The translations under genes and the position numbers were made by a program. From positions 1 through 26,241 of the forward strand of contig CAJLHL010000021.1 of assembly GCA_905206455.1 (NCBI GenBank): 26,241 nucleotides of DNA, written 5' to 3'. The notes beneath the pieces were generated by a model, which had not been told where the DNA came from, did not search any database, and saw nothing but the letters and a program-made list of their open reading frames with translations. Numbering within the stretch: the stretch's first letter is position 1; every line of letters starts with the position of its first letter. This document shows positions 13,080-21,585 of the stretch, piece after piece. This DNA is from an uncultured Eubacteriales bacterium (GTDB taxonomy: Bacteria; Bacillota; Clostridia; Peptostreptococcales; Anaerovoracaceae).

Positions 13080-14900
13080 ATGAAAAAAAAGAAAGTAATA
13101 AGTGCGGTGTTAACTGCGGCACTCTGTCTTTCGGCAGCATGGCCGGCGGCGGTATCTGCGGATTCCGCGGATACGGTAAAACCGATCGACGGTACTGTTT
13201 CCGGAGAAGGGGTTCCGACGGAAGAGACGATCATTCACGCGCAGTATCTCAACGGATTTGAAGACGCTACAATCCGCCCTGAAAATCAGGTGACCAGAGC
13301 TCAGGCGGCGCAGATGCTCAGCGGAGTATCCGCAAAGACCGATGAAGGAAAACAGACTTCGGAGATTTCGTTCAGCGATGTAAAAGCCGATGCGTGGTAT
13401 TACGATGCGGTCATGGAACTGGCGGAAGAAGGAATCCTGAAAGGATATCAGGATGGAACGTTCCGTCCTGACCGAAAGATTACGAGAGCGGAATTCGCGG
13501 CGGTCTTAAAAGCATACAATGACAGCGGAAATGCGGCGGAAAATCAGGGGAATGACCGGAGCGCGGCAGCCTCGTTCAGCGATGTATCCGAAAACAGCTG
13601 GTATTATGAGGCGGTCAGTGAAGCCGCGGCAAAGGGCTGGATTACAGGATATACCGGCGGGCTCTTTAAACCGGAATCCAACGCCACCCGTGCGGAATCC
13701 GTCACGATGATCAACCGCCTTCTGGGCCGATCGGCAGATAAAATGACGATCAATATGGCAACGGATATTCGGATTATGCCCGATGTAACCGACAGTCACT
13801 GGGCGTACTATCAGCTTCTGGAAGCTCTTACGGAGCATACCTGTACTGTTTCAGCGCAGGAAGAACGCTGGACTTCTCATCAGCCGGGGACAGTCGATCT
13901 CGCACAGGGCTGGCACAACATCGGCGGGGAACTGTTCCACGTCAGCAGCAGCGGCTGTTTTGACTACAACAAAGAAGTGGAAGGCCTTTCGCTGGACAGC
14001 TGCGGACGTTACACCACCGGAGACGCTGAGCTGGACGCTTTGCTGACGGCGGCGGTCAAAGAAGCTCTGAGGCCGGGAATGACGCAGGAAGAACGTCTGA
14101 GAGCTGTATATGATTACGCGAAAGAGACTTTCTCCTACCGCGGCGCGGAAAATGTGGAAACCGGCAGTACGGGCTGGGAACTGGGCGTTGCCAAGACAAT
14201 GCTGACCGATCGCAAAGGAAACTGTTATTCCTGGGCAGCCGCGTTTACCTACCTGTCCCGTAAAGTAGGCTATCCGTCCAACGCCATCGCGGGTGAAAGC
14301 ATTTCGGAAAAGGGAAACCGCTCTATCCATGCGTGGACGGAGATCGAATTTGACGGCACGCCGTATACCTTCGATCCTCAGATCGAGGCGGTCTATGCCG
14401 CAAATTACGGAATCAATTATGATCTCTACAAGAAAGCTTACGGTACGACGCCGATCACTTATGTGAAACCGGAAATTCAGGAACCGGAAGAACCGGAAAC
14501 TCCGGAGCCGGACAGCAAACTGTCGGATATTCTCGATATCGTCTATGACGGCGTGGAATCTCCGAACACAGCGAAAATAGCGCTGAATTCTGAAAATGAA
14601 AAATATTATCTGGGAGTAGAAGGGCTGGATTACAGAGCCGGCATAGGCAGCGACGCTCTGGTAATCGCAATCCCGCATTCCGTAGTACTGATCGAGATGA
14701 ACGAAGGAGCGGATATCGAGGCGGCGAAGAAGAGTATCAAGGAGAACGCTGACGGAAGAAAGTGGATCTGCGTAGGCGTTTCTGATGAAGATATCCGCGT
14801 GGAAAGCGCAGGCAATTATATTCTCCTGGTGATGGCGGACAATTCTGAAGAGTATATCGCGAATTTTTCTGCTCATGCGGAAGAAATTGCGGCGATGTGA
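13080..14900 (+). CDS. Secreted SLH-domain protein with transglutaminase-like domain
   Basis: A 606-residue exported protein. Residues 1-27 are a signal peptide (MKKKK, hydrophobic core, cleavage likely after AVSA). SLH-type repeats lie near 48-85 (partial), 98-146 (FSDVKADAWYYDAV, TRAEFA) and 166-216 (FSDVSENSWYYEAV, TRAESV), with a degenerate PDVTDSHWAYY at 234-244. A GWHNIGGELFHV motif near 277 resembles one cell-wall-binding repeat. Residues 320-460 are transglutaminase-like with a plausible Cys382-His417-Asp432 triad. A Pro/Glu linker (465-479) leads to a C-terminal domain (480-606) resembling DUF4358. Anchoring to secondary wall polymer and a peptidase or crosslinking role are inferred. 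ATG 13080 has GGAG six bases upstream; ATG 13059 has none. A short TCCGCC/GGCGGA hairpin (14938-14953) follows the gene without a T-run. Confidence 0.85.
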   Translation: MKKKKVISAVLTAALCLSAAWPAAVSADSADTVKPIDGTVSGEGVPTEETIIHAQYLNGFEDATIRPENQVTRAQAAQMLSGVSAKTDEGKQTSEISFSDVKADAWYYDAVMELAEEGILKGYQDGTFRPDRKITRAEFAAVLKAYNDSGNAAENQGNDRSAAASFSDVSENSWYYEAVSEAAAKGWITGYTGGLFKPESNATRAESVTMINRLLGRSADKMTINMATDIRIMPDVTDSHWAYYQLLEALTEHTCTVSAQEERWTSHQPGTVDLAQGWHNIGGELFHVSSSGCFDYNKEVEGLSLDSCGRYTTGDAELDALLTAAVKEALRPGMTQEERLRAVYDYAKETFSYRGAENVETGSTGWELGVAKTMLTDRKGNCYSWAAAFTYLSRKVGYPSNAIAGESISEKGNRSIHAWTEIEFDGTPYTFDPQIEAVYAANYGINYDLYKKAYGTTPITYVKPEIQEPEEPETPEPDSKLSDILDIVYDGVESPNTAKIALNSENEKYYLGVEGLDYRAGIGSDALVIAIPHSVVLIEMNEGADIEAAKKSIKENADGRKWICVGVSDEDIRVESAGNYILLVMADNSEEYIANFSAHAEEIAAM

Positions 14901-14978
14901 CCGAATAGAATAAGACAAAAGTGTGTTTTTTGAAAATTCCGCCTTTCGGCGGAGTCTGTTCAGGATTGGTAATGTATC

Positions 14979-16535
14979 ATGAAAATTGATGAGCGAAATG
15001 AAATTTTTCACAGCTGTACCGGAGATGATATCACGAAGACAGTGATCTCGGAATTTGCGGAATTCTGCAGAATTCCCCGGGGATCGGGAAACGAGAGGGA
15101 GATTACAGAGTATCTGAAGCAGCGTCTGATTTCCGAAGGTCTTCATCCCGAGACAGACCGCAGCGGGAATCTCATCTGTGACATTCCCGCTTCTTCAGGC
15201 TGCGAAGAAAGTCCTCTCACCGTGCTTCAGGGTCATACTGATATGGTCTGCGCCGTGCGCGATGATTCGTATTCTCCGGAGAGAGATCCGGTTGTCTGGC
15301 AGCTTGCGAAAGAGCATGATACCGGAAGGGAGATTCTCTGCACTGACGGAAGATCCTCTCTGGGAGCTGACTGCGGGTTGGGAGACGCCGTCTTGTTGTG
15401 GCTTCTCTTCGAAAGCGGATGCAGTCACGGACCTCTCCGGCTGATTTTTACCGTAGAAGAGGAGATCGGACTGGCAGGAGCGAAAAAACTCGATCCATCG
15501 GTATTTGACGATGTGAAATATGTGATCAATGTAGACGGTTTTCACTGGGGAAGGTTGATCGCAGGCAGCGCGGGAGGCAGCAGAGAAACCTATCGTACCG
15601 AGGCTCAGCTGATCCCCCTGCCGGAAGATGAAATTTCTTCCGGCAGCTGTATCGCTCTGGAACTGGGACTCTTCGATTTTCACGGAGGTCATTCCGGCTA
15701 TGATATCGACAAGGGACGGGCCAATGTTATCAAATTGCTCAACAGTCTGCTGTATTTCATGAAACGGGACGGGATTCCATATCGCCTTTCCGGATATAAC
15801 GGCGGGATCGGACATAATGTGATTCCCGGCGAGGTGTCCGCTACGATTGTCATGCGGCGGGAGGATATGCTGGCGTTTCAGCGTCTGGTCAGTATTTTCA
15901 TGCGGCGTCTCATCGCAGATTATGAGAAGACTGATCCGAACGGACTGTTTCGCTACAATGAGGTGGCGCTGCCGGAATTTCTTCTGGTTCAGTCTCAGCA
16001 GGACCGGCTGATACGATTCATCGAAAATCTCAGCGACGGGGTTCTCTATCGTATGGAGGAGATCGAAGGCGTCATCGATACGTCATCTAATCTGGGCATG
16101 GTGCGGTTTGATTCCCGCAGAGCGGGCAAGGACAGCCGTGTGATGATAGAGATTATGTCTTTTGTCCGCAGTATGACGCCGGCGTATCACGATGAAGTGA
16201 TTTCCTCTCACAGGAAAGAAGCCGAGGTTCAGGGATTTCGGGAGGAAATCGACGAGTACAGGACGTGGGTCTTTGATCACCAAAATCCGTTGCTGCATAT
16301 TATGGCGGATATCTACCGGGAGATTGCCGGATCTGAGCCGGAGATTACAGCTGTCCATGTGGGACTGGAGCCATCCGCTTTCTGTGAAAAGTCGGAGGAT
16401 CTGCACATGATCAATGTGGGGGCGGATGTCATCGATCCTCATACCGTACACGAGCGTGTCCACACAGACACCATACGTCCGTTTGCCCTTCTCATGGCGA
16501 AGACTCTCGAGAAGATCGCGAGACCAGGAGCATAA
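14979..16535 (+). CDS. pepD: M20-family aminoacyl-histidine dipeptidase (PepD-like)
   Basis: A 518-residue zinc dipeptidase of the M20C/PepD type, slightly longer than the usual 480-490, which hydrolyses dipeptides such as carnosine or Xaa-His in the cytoplasm. Metal and catalytic residues are visible: H86 and D88 (LQGHTDMV), D131 (LGADCGLGDA), E160/E161 (TVEEEIGLAGA), D186 (NVDGFHWG) and the C-terminal PHTVHERV histidine. Differences from the common pattern are ADCG for ADNG, NVDGFHWG for NLDSEEEG-like sequence, and HVGLEPSAF for HAGLECG. All metal ligands remain, so activity is expected, but specificity may differ. ATG 14979 has only AGGA 13 bases upstream. It follows the surface-protein gene by 78 bases and ends before a strong terminator. 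Confidence 0.82.
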   Translation: MKIDERNEIFHSCTGDDITKTVISEFAEFCRIPRGSGNEREITEYLKQRLISEGLHPETDRSGNLICDIPASSGCEESPLTVLQGHTDMVCAVRDDSYSPERDPVVWQLAKEHDTGREILCTDGRSSLGADCGLGDAVLLWLLFESGCSHGPLRLIFTVEEEIGLAGAKKLDPSVFDDVKYVINVDGFHWGRLIAGSAGGSRETYRTEAQLIPLPEDEISSGSCIALELGLFDFHGGHSGYDIDKGRANVIKLLNSLLYFMKRDGIPYRLSGYNGGIGHNVIPGEVSATIVMRREDMLAFQRLVSIFMRRLIADYEKTDPNGLFRYNEVALPEFLLVQSQQDRLIRFIENLSDGVLYRMEEIEGVIDTSSNLGMVRFDSRRAGKDSRVMIEIMSFVRSMTPAYHDEVISSHRKEAEVQGFREEIDEYRTWVFDHQNPLLHIMADIYREIAGSEPEITAVHVGLEPSAFCEKSEDLHMINVGADVIDPHTVHERVHTDTIRPFALLMAKTLEKIARPGA

Positions 16536-16615
16536 AGCTCCGGACGGAGTGTCTGTCAGACCTTACTTCGTATTTTGAATGGACGGTATGCGGGATGAAA
16601 GGCTGCGCATAATAA

Positions 16616-16656
16616 AAGACCGGAAAAGGAGTCATCCTTTTCCGGTCTTGTTTTTT
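16616..16656. terminator. Strong bidirectional terminator between pepD and the exporter operon
   Basis: AAGACCGGAAAAGG (16616-16629) pairs perfectly with CCTTTTCCGGTCTT (16636-16649) around a six-base loop, followed by GTTTTTT. On the minus strand the stem is followed by TTATTATG. It serves both converging transcripts. Confidence 0.9.
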
Positions 16657-18508
16657 ATTCTTCTTCCTGTTCAAACTGAGAATTGTAGAGGTCGGCATAA
16701 AATCCGCCTTTTTCGAGGAGTTCCTCGTGGGTGCCCTGTTCTATGATATCGCCTTCTTTCATCACGAGGATGACGTCAGCATCTTTTATCGTAGAAAGAC
16801 GATGGGCGATGACAAAACTGGTCCGTCCTTCCATCAGTGTATTCATCGCCTGCTGGATGCGGGTTTCGGTTCTCGTATCTACGGAACTGGTGGCTTCGTC
16901 CAGGATCATGATCTTGTTGTCTGCCAGGATCGCCCGGGCGATGGTCAGAAGCTGTTTCTGCCCCTGCGATACGTTGCTGGCTTCTTCGTTCAGCTCCATC
17001 TGATAGCCGCCCGGAAGCGTCTGAATGAAATGATGTGCGTTAGCCGCCTTTGCCGCTTCGATGACTTCTTCGTCTGTGGCATCCAGTCTTCCGTAGCGGA
17101 TGTTTTCCATGATCGTGCCCTTGAAGAGCCAAGTGTCCTGAAGGACCATGCCGAAGAGACGGCGTAGATCGCCGCGCTTCATATCTCTGATGTCGTGGCC
17201 GTCTACCCGGATGCTGCCTCCGCTGACATCGTAAAAACGCATCAGCAGTTTGACAATCGTCGTCTTGCCGGCGCCGGTAGGCCCGACGATTGCGGCTGTC
17301 TGGCCGGCTTTTATGTTGGAACAGAGATCGTGGATGATCACCTTATCCTGCGTATACCCGAATCTGACATGATCGAATTCCACATTTCCGTGAAATTCGG
17401 ATAAATCGAAGGTATTTTCCGCTTCCGGGATTTCCTCTTCCTCATCCAGAAATTCAAAAACCCGTTCCGCAGCGGCGGCCATGGACTGGAGCATATTCGA
17501 TACCTGAGCCAGCATCGACATCGGCTGAGTGAGATTTCTCACATACTGGATGAATGCCTGGATATCTCCGACCTTGATAACTCCTTTGATAGCCAGAATG
17601 CTTCCGCTGATGGCGACGGCTACATAGCCCAGATTGCCTACCAGATTCATCACCGGCTGCATCAGACCTGAGAGAAACTGGGATTTCCATGCGGATTCGA
17701 AGAGGATATCGTTAGTCTTATCGAATTCTTCGATTACTGATTCTTCGCGGCCAAATGCTTTTACAACGCGGTGGCCGCTGTAGATTTCTTCTACCTGGCC
17801 GTTGATTTTTCCCAGATACTTCTGCTGCGCTTTGAAGTATTTCTGCGAGATTTTGATGACGATTCCCATGAAAATCGCTGACAGCGGGATGACGAGAACA
17901 GCGATCAGCGTGATCAGCGGGCTGATCGTAAGCATGATGATGATAATGCCGATGACCGTTGTGACGGAAGTAATCAGCTGGGTGACGCTCTGGTTCAGGC
18001 TCTGTCCCAAAGTATCCACATCGTTTGTGATACGGGAGAGTACTTCTCCAACGGTCTTGGATTCGAAGTAACTCATCGGCATACGGCTGATCTTTTCGGA
18101 AATTTCCTTTCTCATGCGAAAGCTCAGTTTTTGTGTAATGCCGCTCATGAGCCAGCCCTGAACAAAGGAAAATGCCGAGCTGATGAGATAGAGTCCCAAT
18201 ACCGACAGCAGGATATAGCCGATCTTTGTGAAGTCGATTCCTCCTGTGCCTCCGATTTTACTCATGAGGCCGGTGAAAATTTCGGTGGTGGCCTGGCTCA
18301 GAACTTTGGGGCCGGCGATGCTGAAGACCGTACTTCCCATAGCGAAGGCGATGACGATAATCAGCGCCGCACGATAAACAGAAGCGTATTTCAGGAGTTT
18401 CTTTAAGGTGCCTTTAAAATCTTTTGCTTTTTCTCCCGGCATTCCGCTCTGCATCGGTCCTCTTCCCCGACGGGCGGGCCTTGTCTGAGATGTGTTGGTT
18501 TCACTCAC
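16655..18508 (-). CDS. Heterodimeric ABC exporter subunit with catalytic Walker B
   Basis: A 617-residue half-transporter: a cytosolic N-terminal tail rich in Arg/Gly, six predicted membrane helices (about 50-330), then an ATPase domain. Walker A is GPTGAGKTT (near 405), Q loop VLQDTW, Walker B IMILDEATSS with the catalytic Glu (near 536), and the switch His is present (IAHRLST, near 568). Its signature is degenerate, VSQGQ instead of LSGGQ. Paired with the upstream subunit this gives one consensus and one degenerate ATP site, as in TM287/288 and BmrCD. Substrates are probably drugs or lipids. GTG 18508 overlaps the TAG of the upstream gene by one base, and AGGAGG inside that gene's end is its ribosome site, so translation is coupled. 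Confidence 0.92.
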   Translation of the reverse strand: MSETNTSQTRPARRGRGPMQSGMPGEKAKDFKGTLKKLLKYASVYRAALIIVIAFAMGSTVFSIAGPKVLSQATTEIFTGLMSKIGGTGGIDFTKIGYILLSVLGLYLISSAFSFVQGWLMSGITQKLSFRMRKEISEKISRMPMSYFESKTVGEVLSRITNDVDTLGQSLNQSVTQLITSVTTVIGIIIIMLTISPLITLIAVLVIPLSAIFMGIVIKISQKYFKAQQKYLGKINGQVEEIYSGHRVVKAFGREESVIEEFDKTNDILFESAWKSQFLSGLMQPVMNLVGNLGYVAVAISGSILAIKGVIKVGDIQAFIQYVRNLTQPMSMLAQVSNMLQSMAAAAERVFEFLDEEEEIPEAENTFDLSEFHGNVEFDHVRFGYTQDKVIIHDLCSNIKAGQTAAIVGPTGAGKTTIVKLLMRFYDVSGGSIRVDGHDIRDMKRGDLRRLFGMVLQDTWLFKGTIMENIRYGRLDATDEEVIEAAKAANAHHFIQTLPGGYQMELNEEASNVSQGQKQLLTIARAILADNKIMILDEATSSVDTRTETRIQQAMNTLMEGRTSFVIAHRLSTIKDADVILVMKEGDIIEQGTHEELLEKGGFYADLYNSQFEQEEE

Positions 18509-20733
18509 TATAAAGCACCTCCTTCCAGTTCCGCTTTTGAGAGCTGAGAATGTGCGATTTCTCTGTATGTTTCGCAGCGCTCCATCAGTTCGCTGTGCGT
18601 GCCTATCCCTACCACGTTCCCTTCGTCCAGCACGATAATCTGCTCCGCGTGCATGATCGTGCTGATGCGCTGCGCCACGATGAGTTTTGTGGCTTCGCCG
18701 ATATGCTCGTCGAGAGCATGACGGAGCGCCGCGTCGGTTTTATAGTCCAGTGCGGAAAAGCTGTCGTCGAAGAGAAAAACCTTCGGCTTCTTTGCGATAG
18801 CTCTGGCAATCGAAAGACGCTGTCTCTGACCTCCGGAGACGTTTGTTCCGTCCTGAGATACAGGGCTTTCGAATTTGCTGGGCTTCGCTTCGATAAAGTC
18901 GGAAGCCTGAGCGATTTCCGCCGCGTATTTCATATCTTCATCAGAGATTTCATCACCGCCGAACTTCAGATTTGACCGGATGGTACCGGAGAAGAGTACT
19001 CCCTTCTGCGGCACATAACCCAGAGAATCTCTGAGTTTTTTCTGAGAAAGCTCCCGGATATCGATGCCGTCCAGCGTAATTCTTCCGCCGGTCACATCGT
19101 AAAACCGGAGAATCAAACTGAAGATCGTCGATTTTCCGCTGCCCGTGCTGCCGATAAAAGCGGTGGTCTGCCCCGGTTCCGCGGTGAAAGTCAGATGATT
19201 CAGTGAATTCTCCTCTGCATCAGGATAATGAAAGGATACGTCTTCAAAGGCGATCCTTCCGGTGATATGGGAGAGTTCTTCATCTCTGACTCTGCTTCTG
19301 TCGGTGACTTCCACTTCTGTCTGAATGATTTCATCGATTCTGGCGGCGGCAACGCCTGCACGGGGCAGCATGATCGAAATCATGGTCAGCATCAGGAAAG
19401 ACATGACGATAAGCATGGTATAAGTGATAAATGCAATCATATCTCCGACCTGAAGATTTCCGAGGTCGACGCCTTTCGCCCCCTGCCAGACGATGAGGAC
19501 TGAAATGCCGTTCATGATCAGCATCATCACAGGCATCATGAAAGTCATGACGCGGTTTGTGAAGAGCTGTGTTTTCATGAGATCGCGGTTTGATTTTTCA
19601 AATCGTTCCTCTTCGTGTTTTTCTCTGCTGAATGCCCGGATTACCGGGATGCCGGTGAGTATTTCTCTGGATACCAGATTGAGTTTATCCACGAGAGTCT
19701 GAAGAATTTTGAATTTCGGCAGTGCGATCGCCATCAGGGTGCCTACCAGCAGAACGATGGCAGTTACGGCTACCGCGATGATCCAGGACATGCCGGTTCT
19801 GGTCTGGGATACTTTAATGATGCCGCCGATGCCGAGAACGGGAGCATACAGTACCATGCGGAGCAGCATGACGCAGACCATCTGTACCTGCTGGATGTCG
19901 TTTGTGCTGCGCGTGATCAGCGAAGCTGTGGAGAAACGGTCCGTCTCTCCGCCGGAAAAGGAAACTACTTTTTTAAATACTCTTCCCCTCAGATCCCGTC
20001 CGATCGCCGCCGCTGTACGGGAGGCGATGTAAGAGACTGCGATGGCGGCGATCATCATGATGAGAGAATAGAGCAGCATCATGCCGCCGGTACGGAAGAG
20101 GTAGGAGGTCTGAAGCGCGTCGGTATCCACGCCGATCGCGTCGTATTCCTGGCGGACGAAGGCGAGGGCCATCTGTGAGATGATAGAATCGCTCATATCT
20201 CCCATCTGCTGAATCGCTTCCTCGCGGATTTTGACGACGGTTTCATCGTCCAGCTGACCTGCGGCTCTCAATGACGCCAGCTGTTCCAGGCTGAAGTCCG
20301 GCATGTTTTCTGTGATACCTGCGGTATTTTCAGCGCTGCCGGCGTTCTCAGAACCGTCCTGCTCCTGTGCCGTATAAGAGAGCATCACCATAGGGACGCC
20401 GAAGATATCGTTTAATTCCTCTATATTTTCACGTCCTTTTTGACGGATGGTATAGACAGGATCGCCGGAAGACGTCTGGGAATCCTGACTGTAATATTCG
20501 TGAAATGTTTTGATCTCGTCCTGGGTCATGAAGACGCTCAGACTGTCAAAAGTGGATCCGCGGATTTCATCGGGAGCGGCGTTTTCGATACCGCCCTGCT
20601 GAATCCCCACATCTACGATGTCCGATGTGTACTGCGGCAGGGAGAGATCGCACCAGGCCTCCACAATGAGCAGGAGAACGATCAGGAAGATAGCCCCTTT
20701 ATGTTCTCCGAGGGACTGAAATATTTTTCTCAA
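18508..20733 (-). CDS. Heterodimeric ABC exporter subunit with degenerate ATP site
   Basis: A 741-residue half-transporter, partner of the product of 16655-18508. The first membrane helix (about 14-34) is followed by an unusually long external loop of about 180 residues (35-212), then five further helices and an ATPase domain. Walker A GSTGSGKST (near 525) and signature VSGGQRQ are intact. Walker B reads FLFDDSFSALD, with Asp for the catalytic Glu (near 653), and the switch His is Gln (VAQRIST, near 687). This is the degenerate-site subunit. The start is TTG 20733, since AAGGAG stands eight bases before it; ATG 20741 is out of frame. The marR gene lies 20 bases upstream. Extended TM1-TM2 loops are known in some Bacillota exporters, with unclear roles. 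Confidence 0.92.
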   Translation of the reverse strand: MRKIFQSLGEHKGAIFLIVLLLIVEAWCDLSLPQYTSDIVDVGIQQGGIENAAPDEIRGSTFDSLSVFMTQDEIKTFHEYYSQDSQTSSGDPVYTIRQKGRENIEELNDIFGVPMVMLSYTAQEQDGSENAGSAENTAGITENMPDFSLEQLASLRAAGQLDDETVVKIREEAIQQMGDMSDSIISQMALAFVRQEYDAIGVDTDALQTSYLFRTGGMMLLYSLIMMIAAIAVSYIASRTAAAIGRDLRGRVFKKVVSFSGGETDRFSTASLITRSTNDIQQVQMVCVMLLRMVLYAPVLGIGGIIKVSQTRTGMSWIIAVAVTAIVLLVGTLMAIALPKFKILQTLVDKLNLVSREILTGIPVIRAFSREKHEEERFEKSNRDLMKTQLFTNRVMTFMMPVMMLIMNGISVLIVWQGAKGVDLGNLQVGDMIAFITYTMLIVMSFLMLTMISIMLPRAGVAAARIDEIIQTEVEVTDRSRVRDEELSHITGRIAFEDVSFHYPDAEENSLNHLTFTAEPGQTTAFIGSTGSGKSTIFSLILRFYDVTGGRITLDGIDIRELSQKKLRDSLGYVPQKGVLFSGTIRSNLKFGGDEISDEDMKYAAEIAQASDFIEAKPSKFESPVSQDGTNVSGGQRQRLSIARAIAKKPKVFLFDDSFSALDYKTDAALRHALDEHIGEATKLIVAQRISTIMHAEQIIVLDEGNVVGIGTHSELMERCETYREIAHSQLSKAELEGGAL

Positions 20734-20753
20734 GTTTTCATCTCCTTTCGATA

Positions 20754-21263
20754 TTAATTCTGTTCTTTTTTTCTTTTTCTGTCGTGCGCGGTCTGTTCCG
20801 CGTTTCGCTTCTGTCTCATCTTCAGCTCATCCTCCATTATGGTATGGAGCTGATCCCAGAGACCGATCAGCTGTTCCATGCGAGCCGGGCCCATCCGGTC
20901 GAAGACTCTGTCAAAATAGTCGCAGATATCTGTGAAGACCTGTTTCCGGACGGTGTCACCTTTTTCCGTGAGGCGGATCAGTGTGCTGCGCCGGTCGTTT
21001 TTATCCGCGGAGCGTTCGATGTAACCTTTTGTCTCCAGCGAACGAAGGGTTCGGGAGACTGCGGGCGATGATACCTTGAGCTGAGATGCCAGTTCAGAGA
21101 CATAGATCCCCTTTGTGCCGGGATTGCGCAGAGAATAGGCGTAGATTGTCTGCAGAGGCATAAACTCTCCCCGAGGCAGATCAGAGAACAGAGAGTCCAG
21201 CCGGAGCATCATGAATTTTTGGCACATCCGCATGTGCCGGTCCCGTAATTCTTTACTGATCAT
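20754..21263 (-). CDS. MarR-family transcriptional regulator
   Basis: A 169-residue winged-helix regulator. The helix-turn-helix lies at roughly residues 52-75 (YVSELASQLKVSSPAVSRTL) and the wing is DKNDRRSTLIRLTEKG. The C-terminal helices mediate dimerisation and the tail is basic. It heads the exporter operon and most likely represses it, releasing DNA when a drug or other ligand binds. ATG 21263 is chosen because AAGGAG lies seven bases upstream; a 12-residue in-frame extension (ATG 21299) has no ribosome site. The DNA before the gene carries dyads that could be its operator. Confidence 0.9.
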   Translation of the reverse strand: MISKELRDRHMRMCQKFMMLRLDSLFSDLPRGEFMPLQTIYAYSLRNPGTKGIYVSELASQLKVSSPAVSRTLRSLETKGYIERSADKNDRRSTLIRLTEKGDTVRKQVFTDICDYFDRVFDRMGPARMEQLIGLWDQLHTIMEDELKMRQKRNAEQTAHDRKRKKEQN

Positions 21264-21342
21264 GAAAATCTCCTTATAGAAAAATAAATTGCGAAACAAA
21301 TAATTGTGTTATAAGTTAACGTTGTTATTTAAATGCTCATAT

Positions 21343-21371
21343 ATGATAACGCTGTGTAAACTCTGTGTCAA
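21343..21371 (-). promoter_or_regulatory. Promoter of the marR-ABC exporter operon, with possible operators
   Basis: On the minus strand TTGACA (21371-21366) and TATCAT (21348-21343) are exactly 17 bases apart. Downstream DNA (21311-21350) holds palindromes GTTAAC and AACGTT, ATAA/TTAT arms and an imperfect GTTGTTAT/ATGATAAC repeat overlapping the -10 box. These suit a MarR dimer, but I cannot choose one site. The leader is about 70 nt. Confidence 0.7.
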
Positions 21372-21471
21372 CCTTTAAAAGTTTATATTTGTGCGTGTGC
21401 ACAAATAAAGATGGTATTATATGGTGGTCTTCTGAATTTTTAATGAAATCTTTGTGTAAATGAGAAAAGAG

Positions 21472-21509
21472 AAAGCGCCTTTCCCGGTGAATGCTGTGAA
21501 AGACGCTTT
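21472..21509 (-). terminator. Terminator of the cardiolipin synthase gene
   Basis: Minus-strand AAAGCGTCTTTC (21509-21498) pairs with GAAAGGCGCTTT (21483-21472), 12 bp with one G-U pair, followed by CTCTTTTCTC. It lies about 75 bases after the stop codon. The rest of 21264-21585 holds the marR promoter region and no gene. Confidence 0.65.
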
Positions 21510-21585
21510 GTTTCTCTTATTCTTCTGTTTGAACGGCCTGGCGCCGGCGCTGTTCGGGGCGGGCCTGCGGCAATGAATATCGGGG

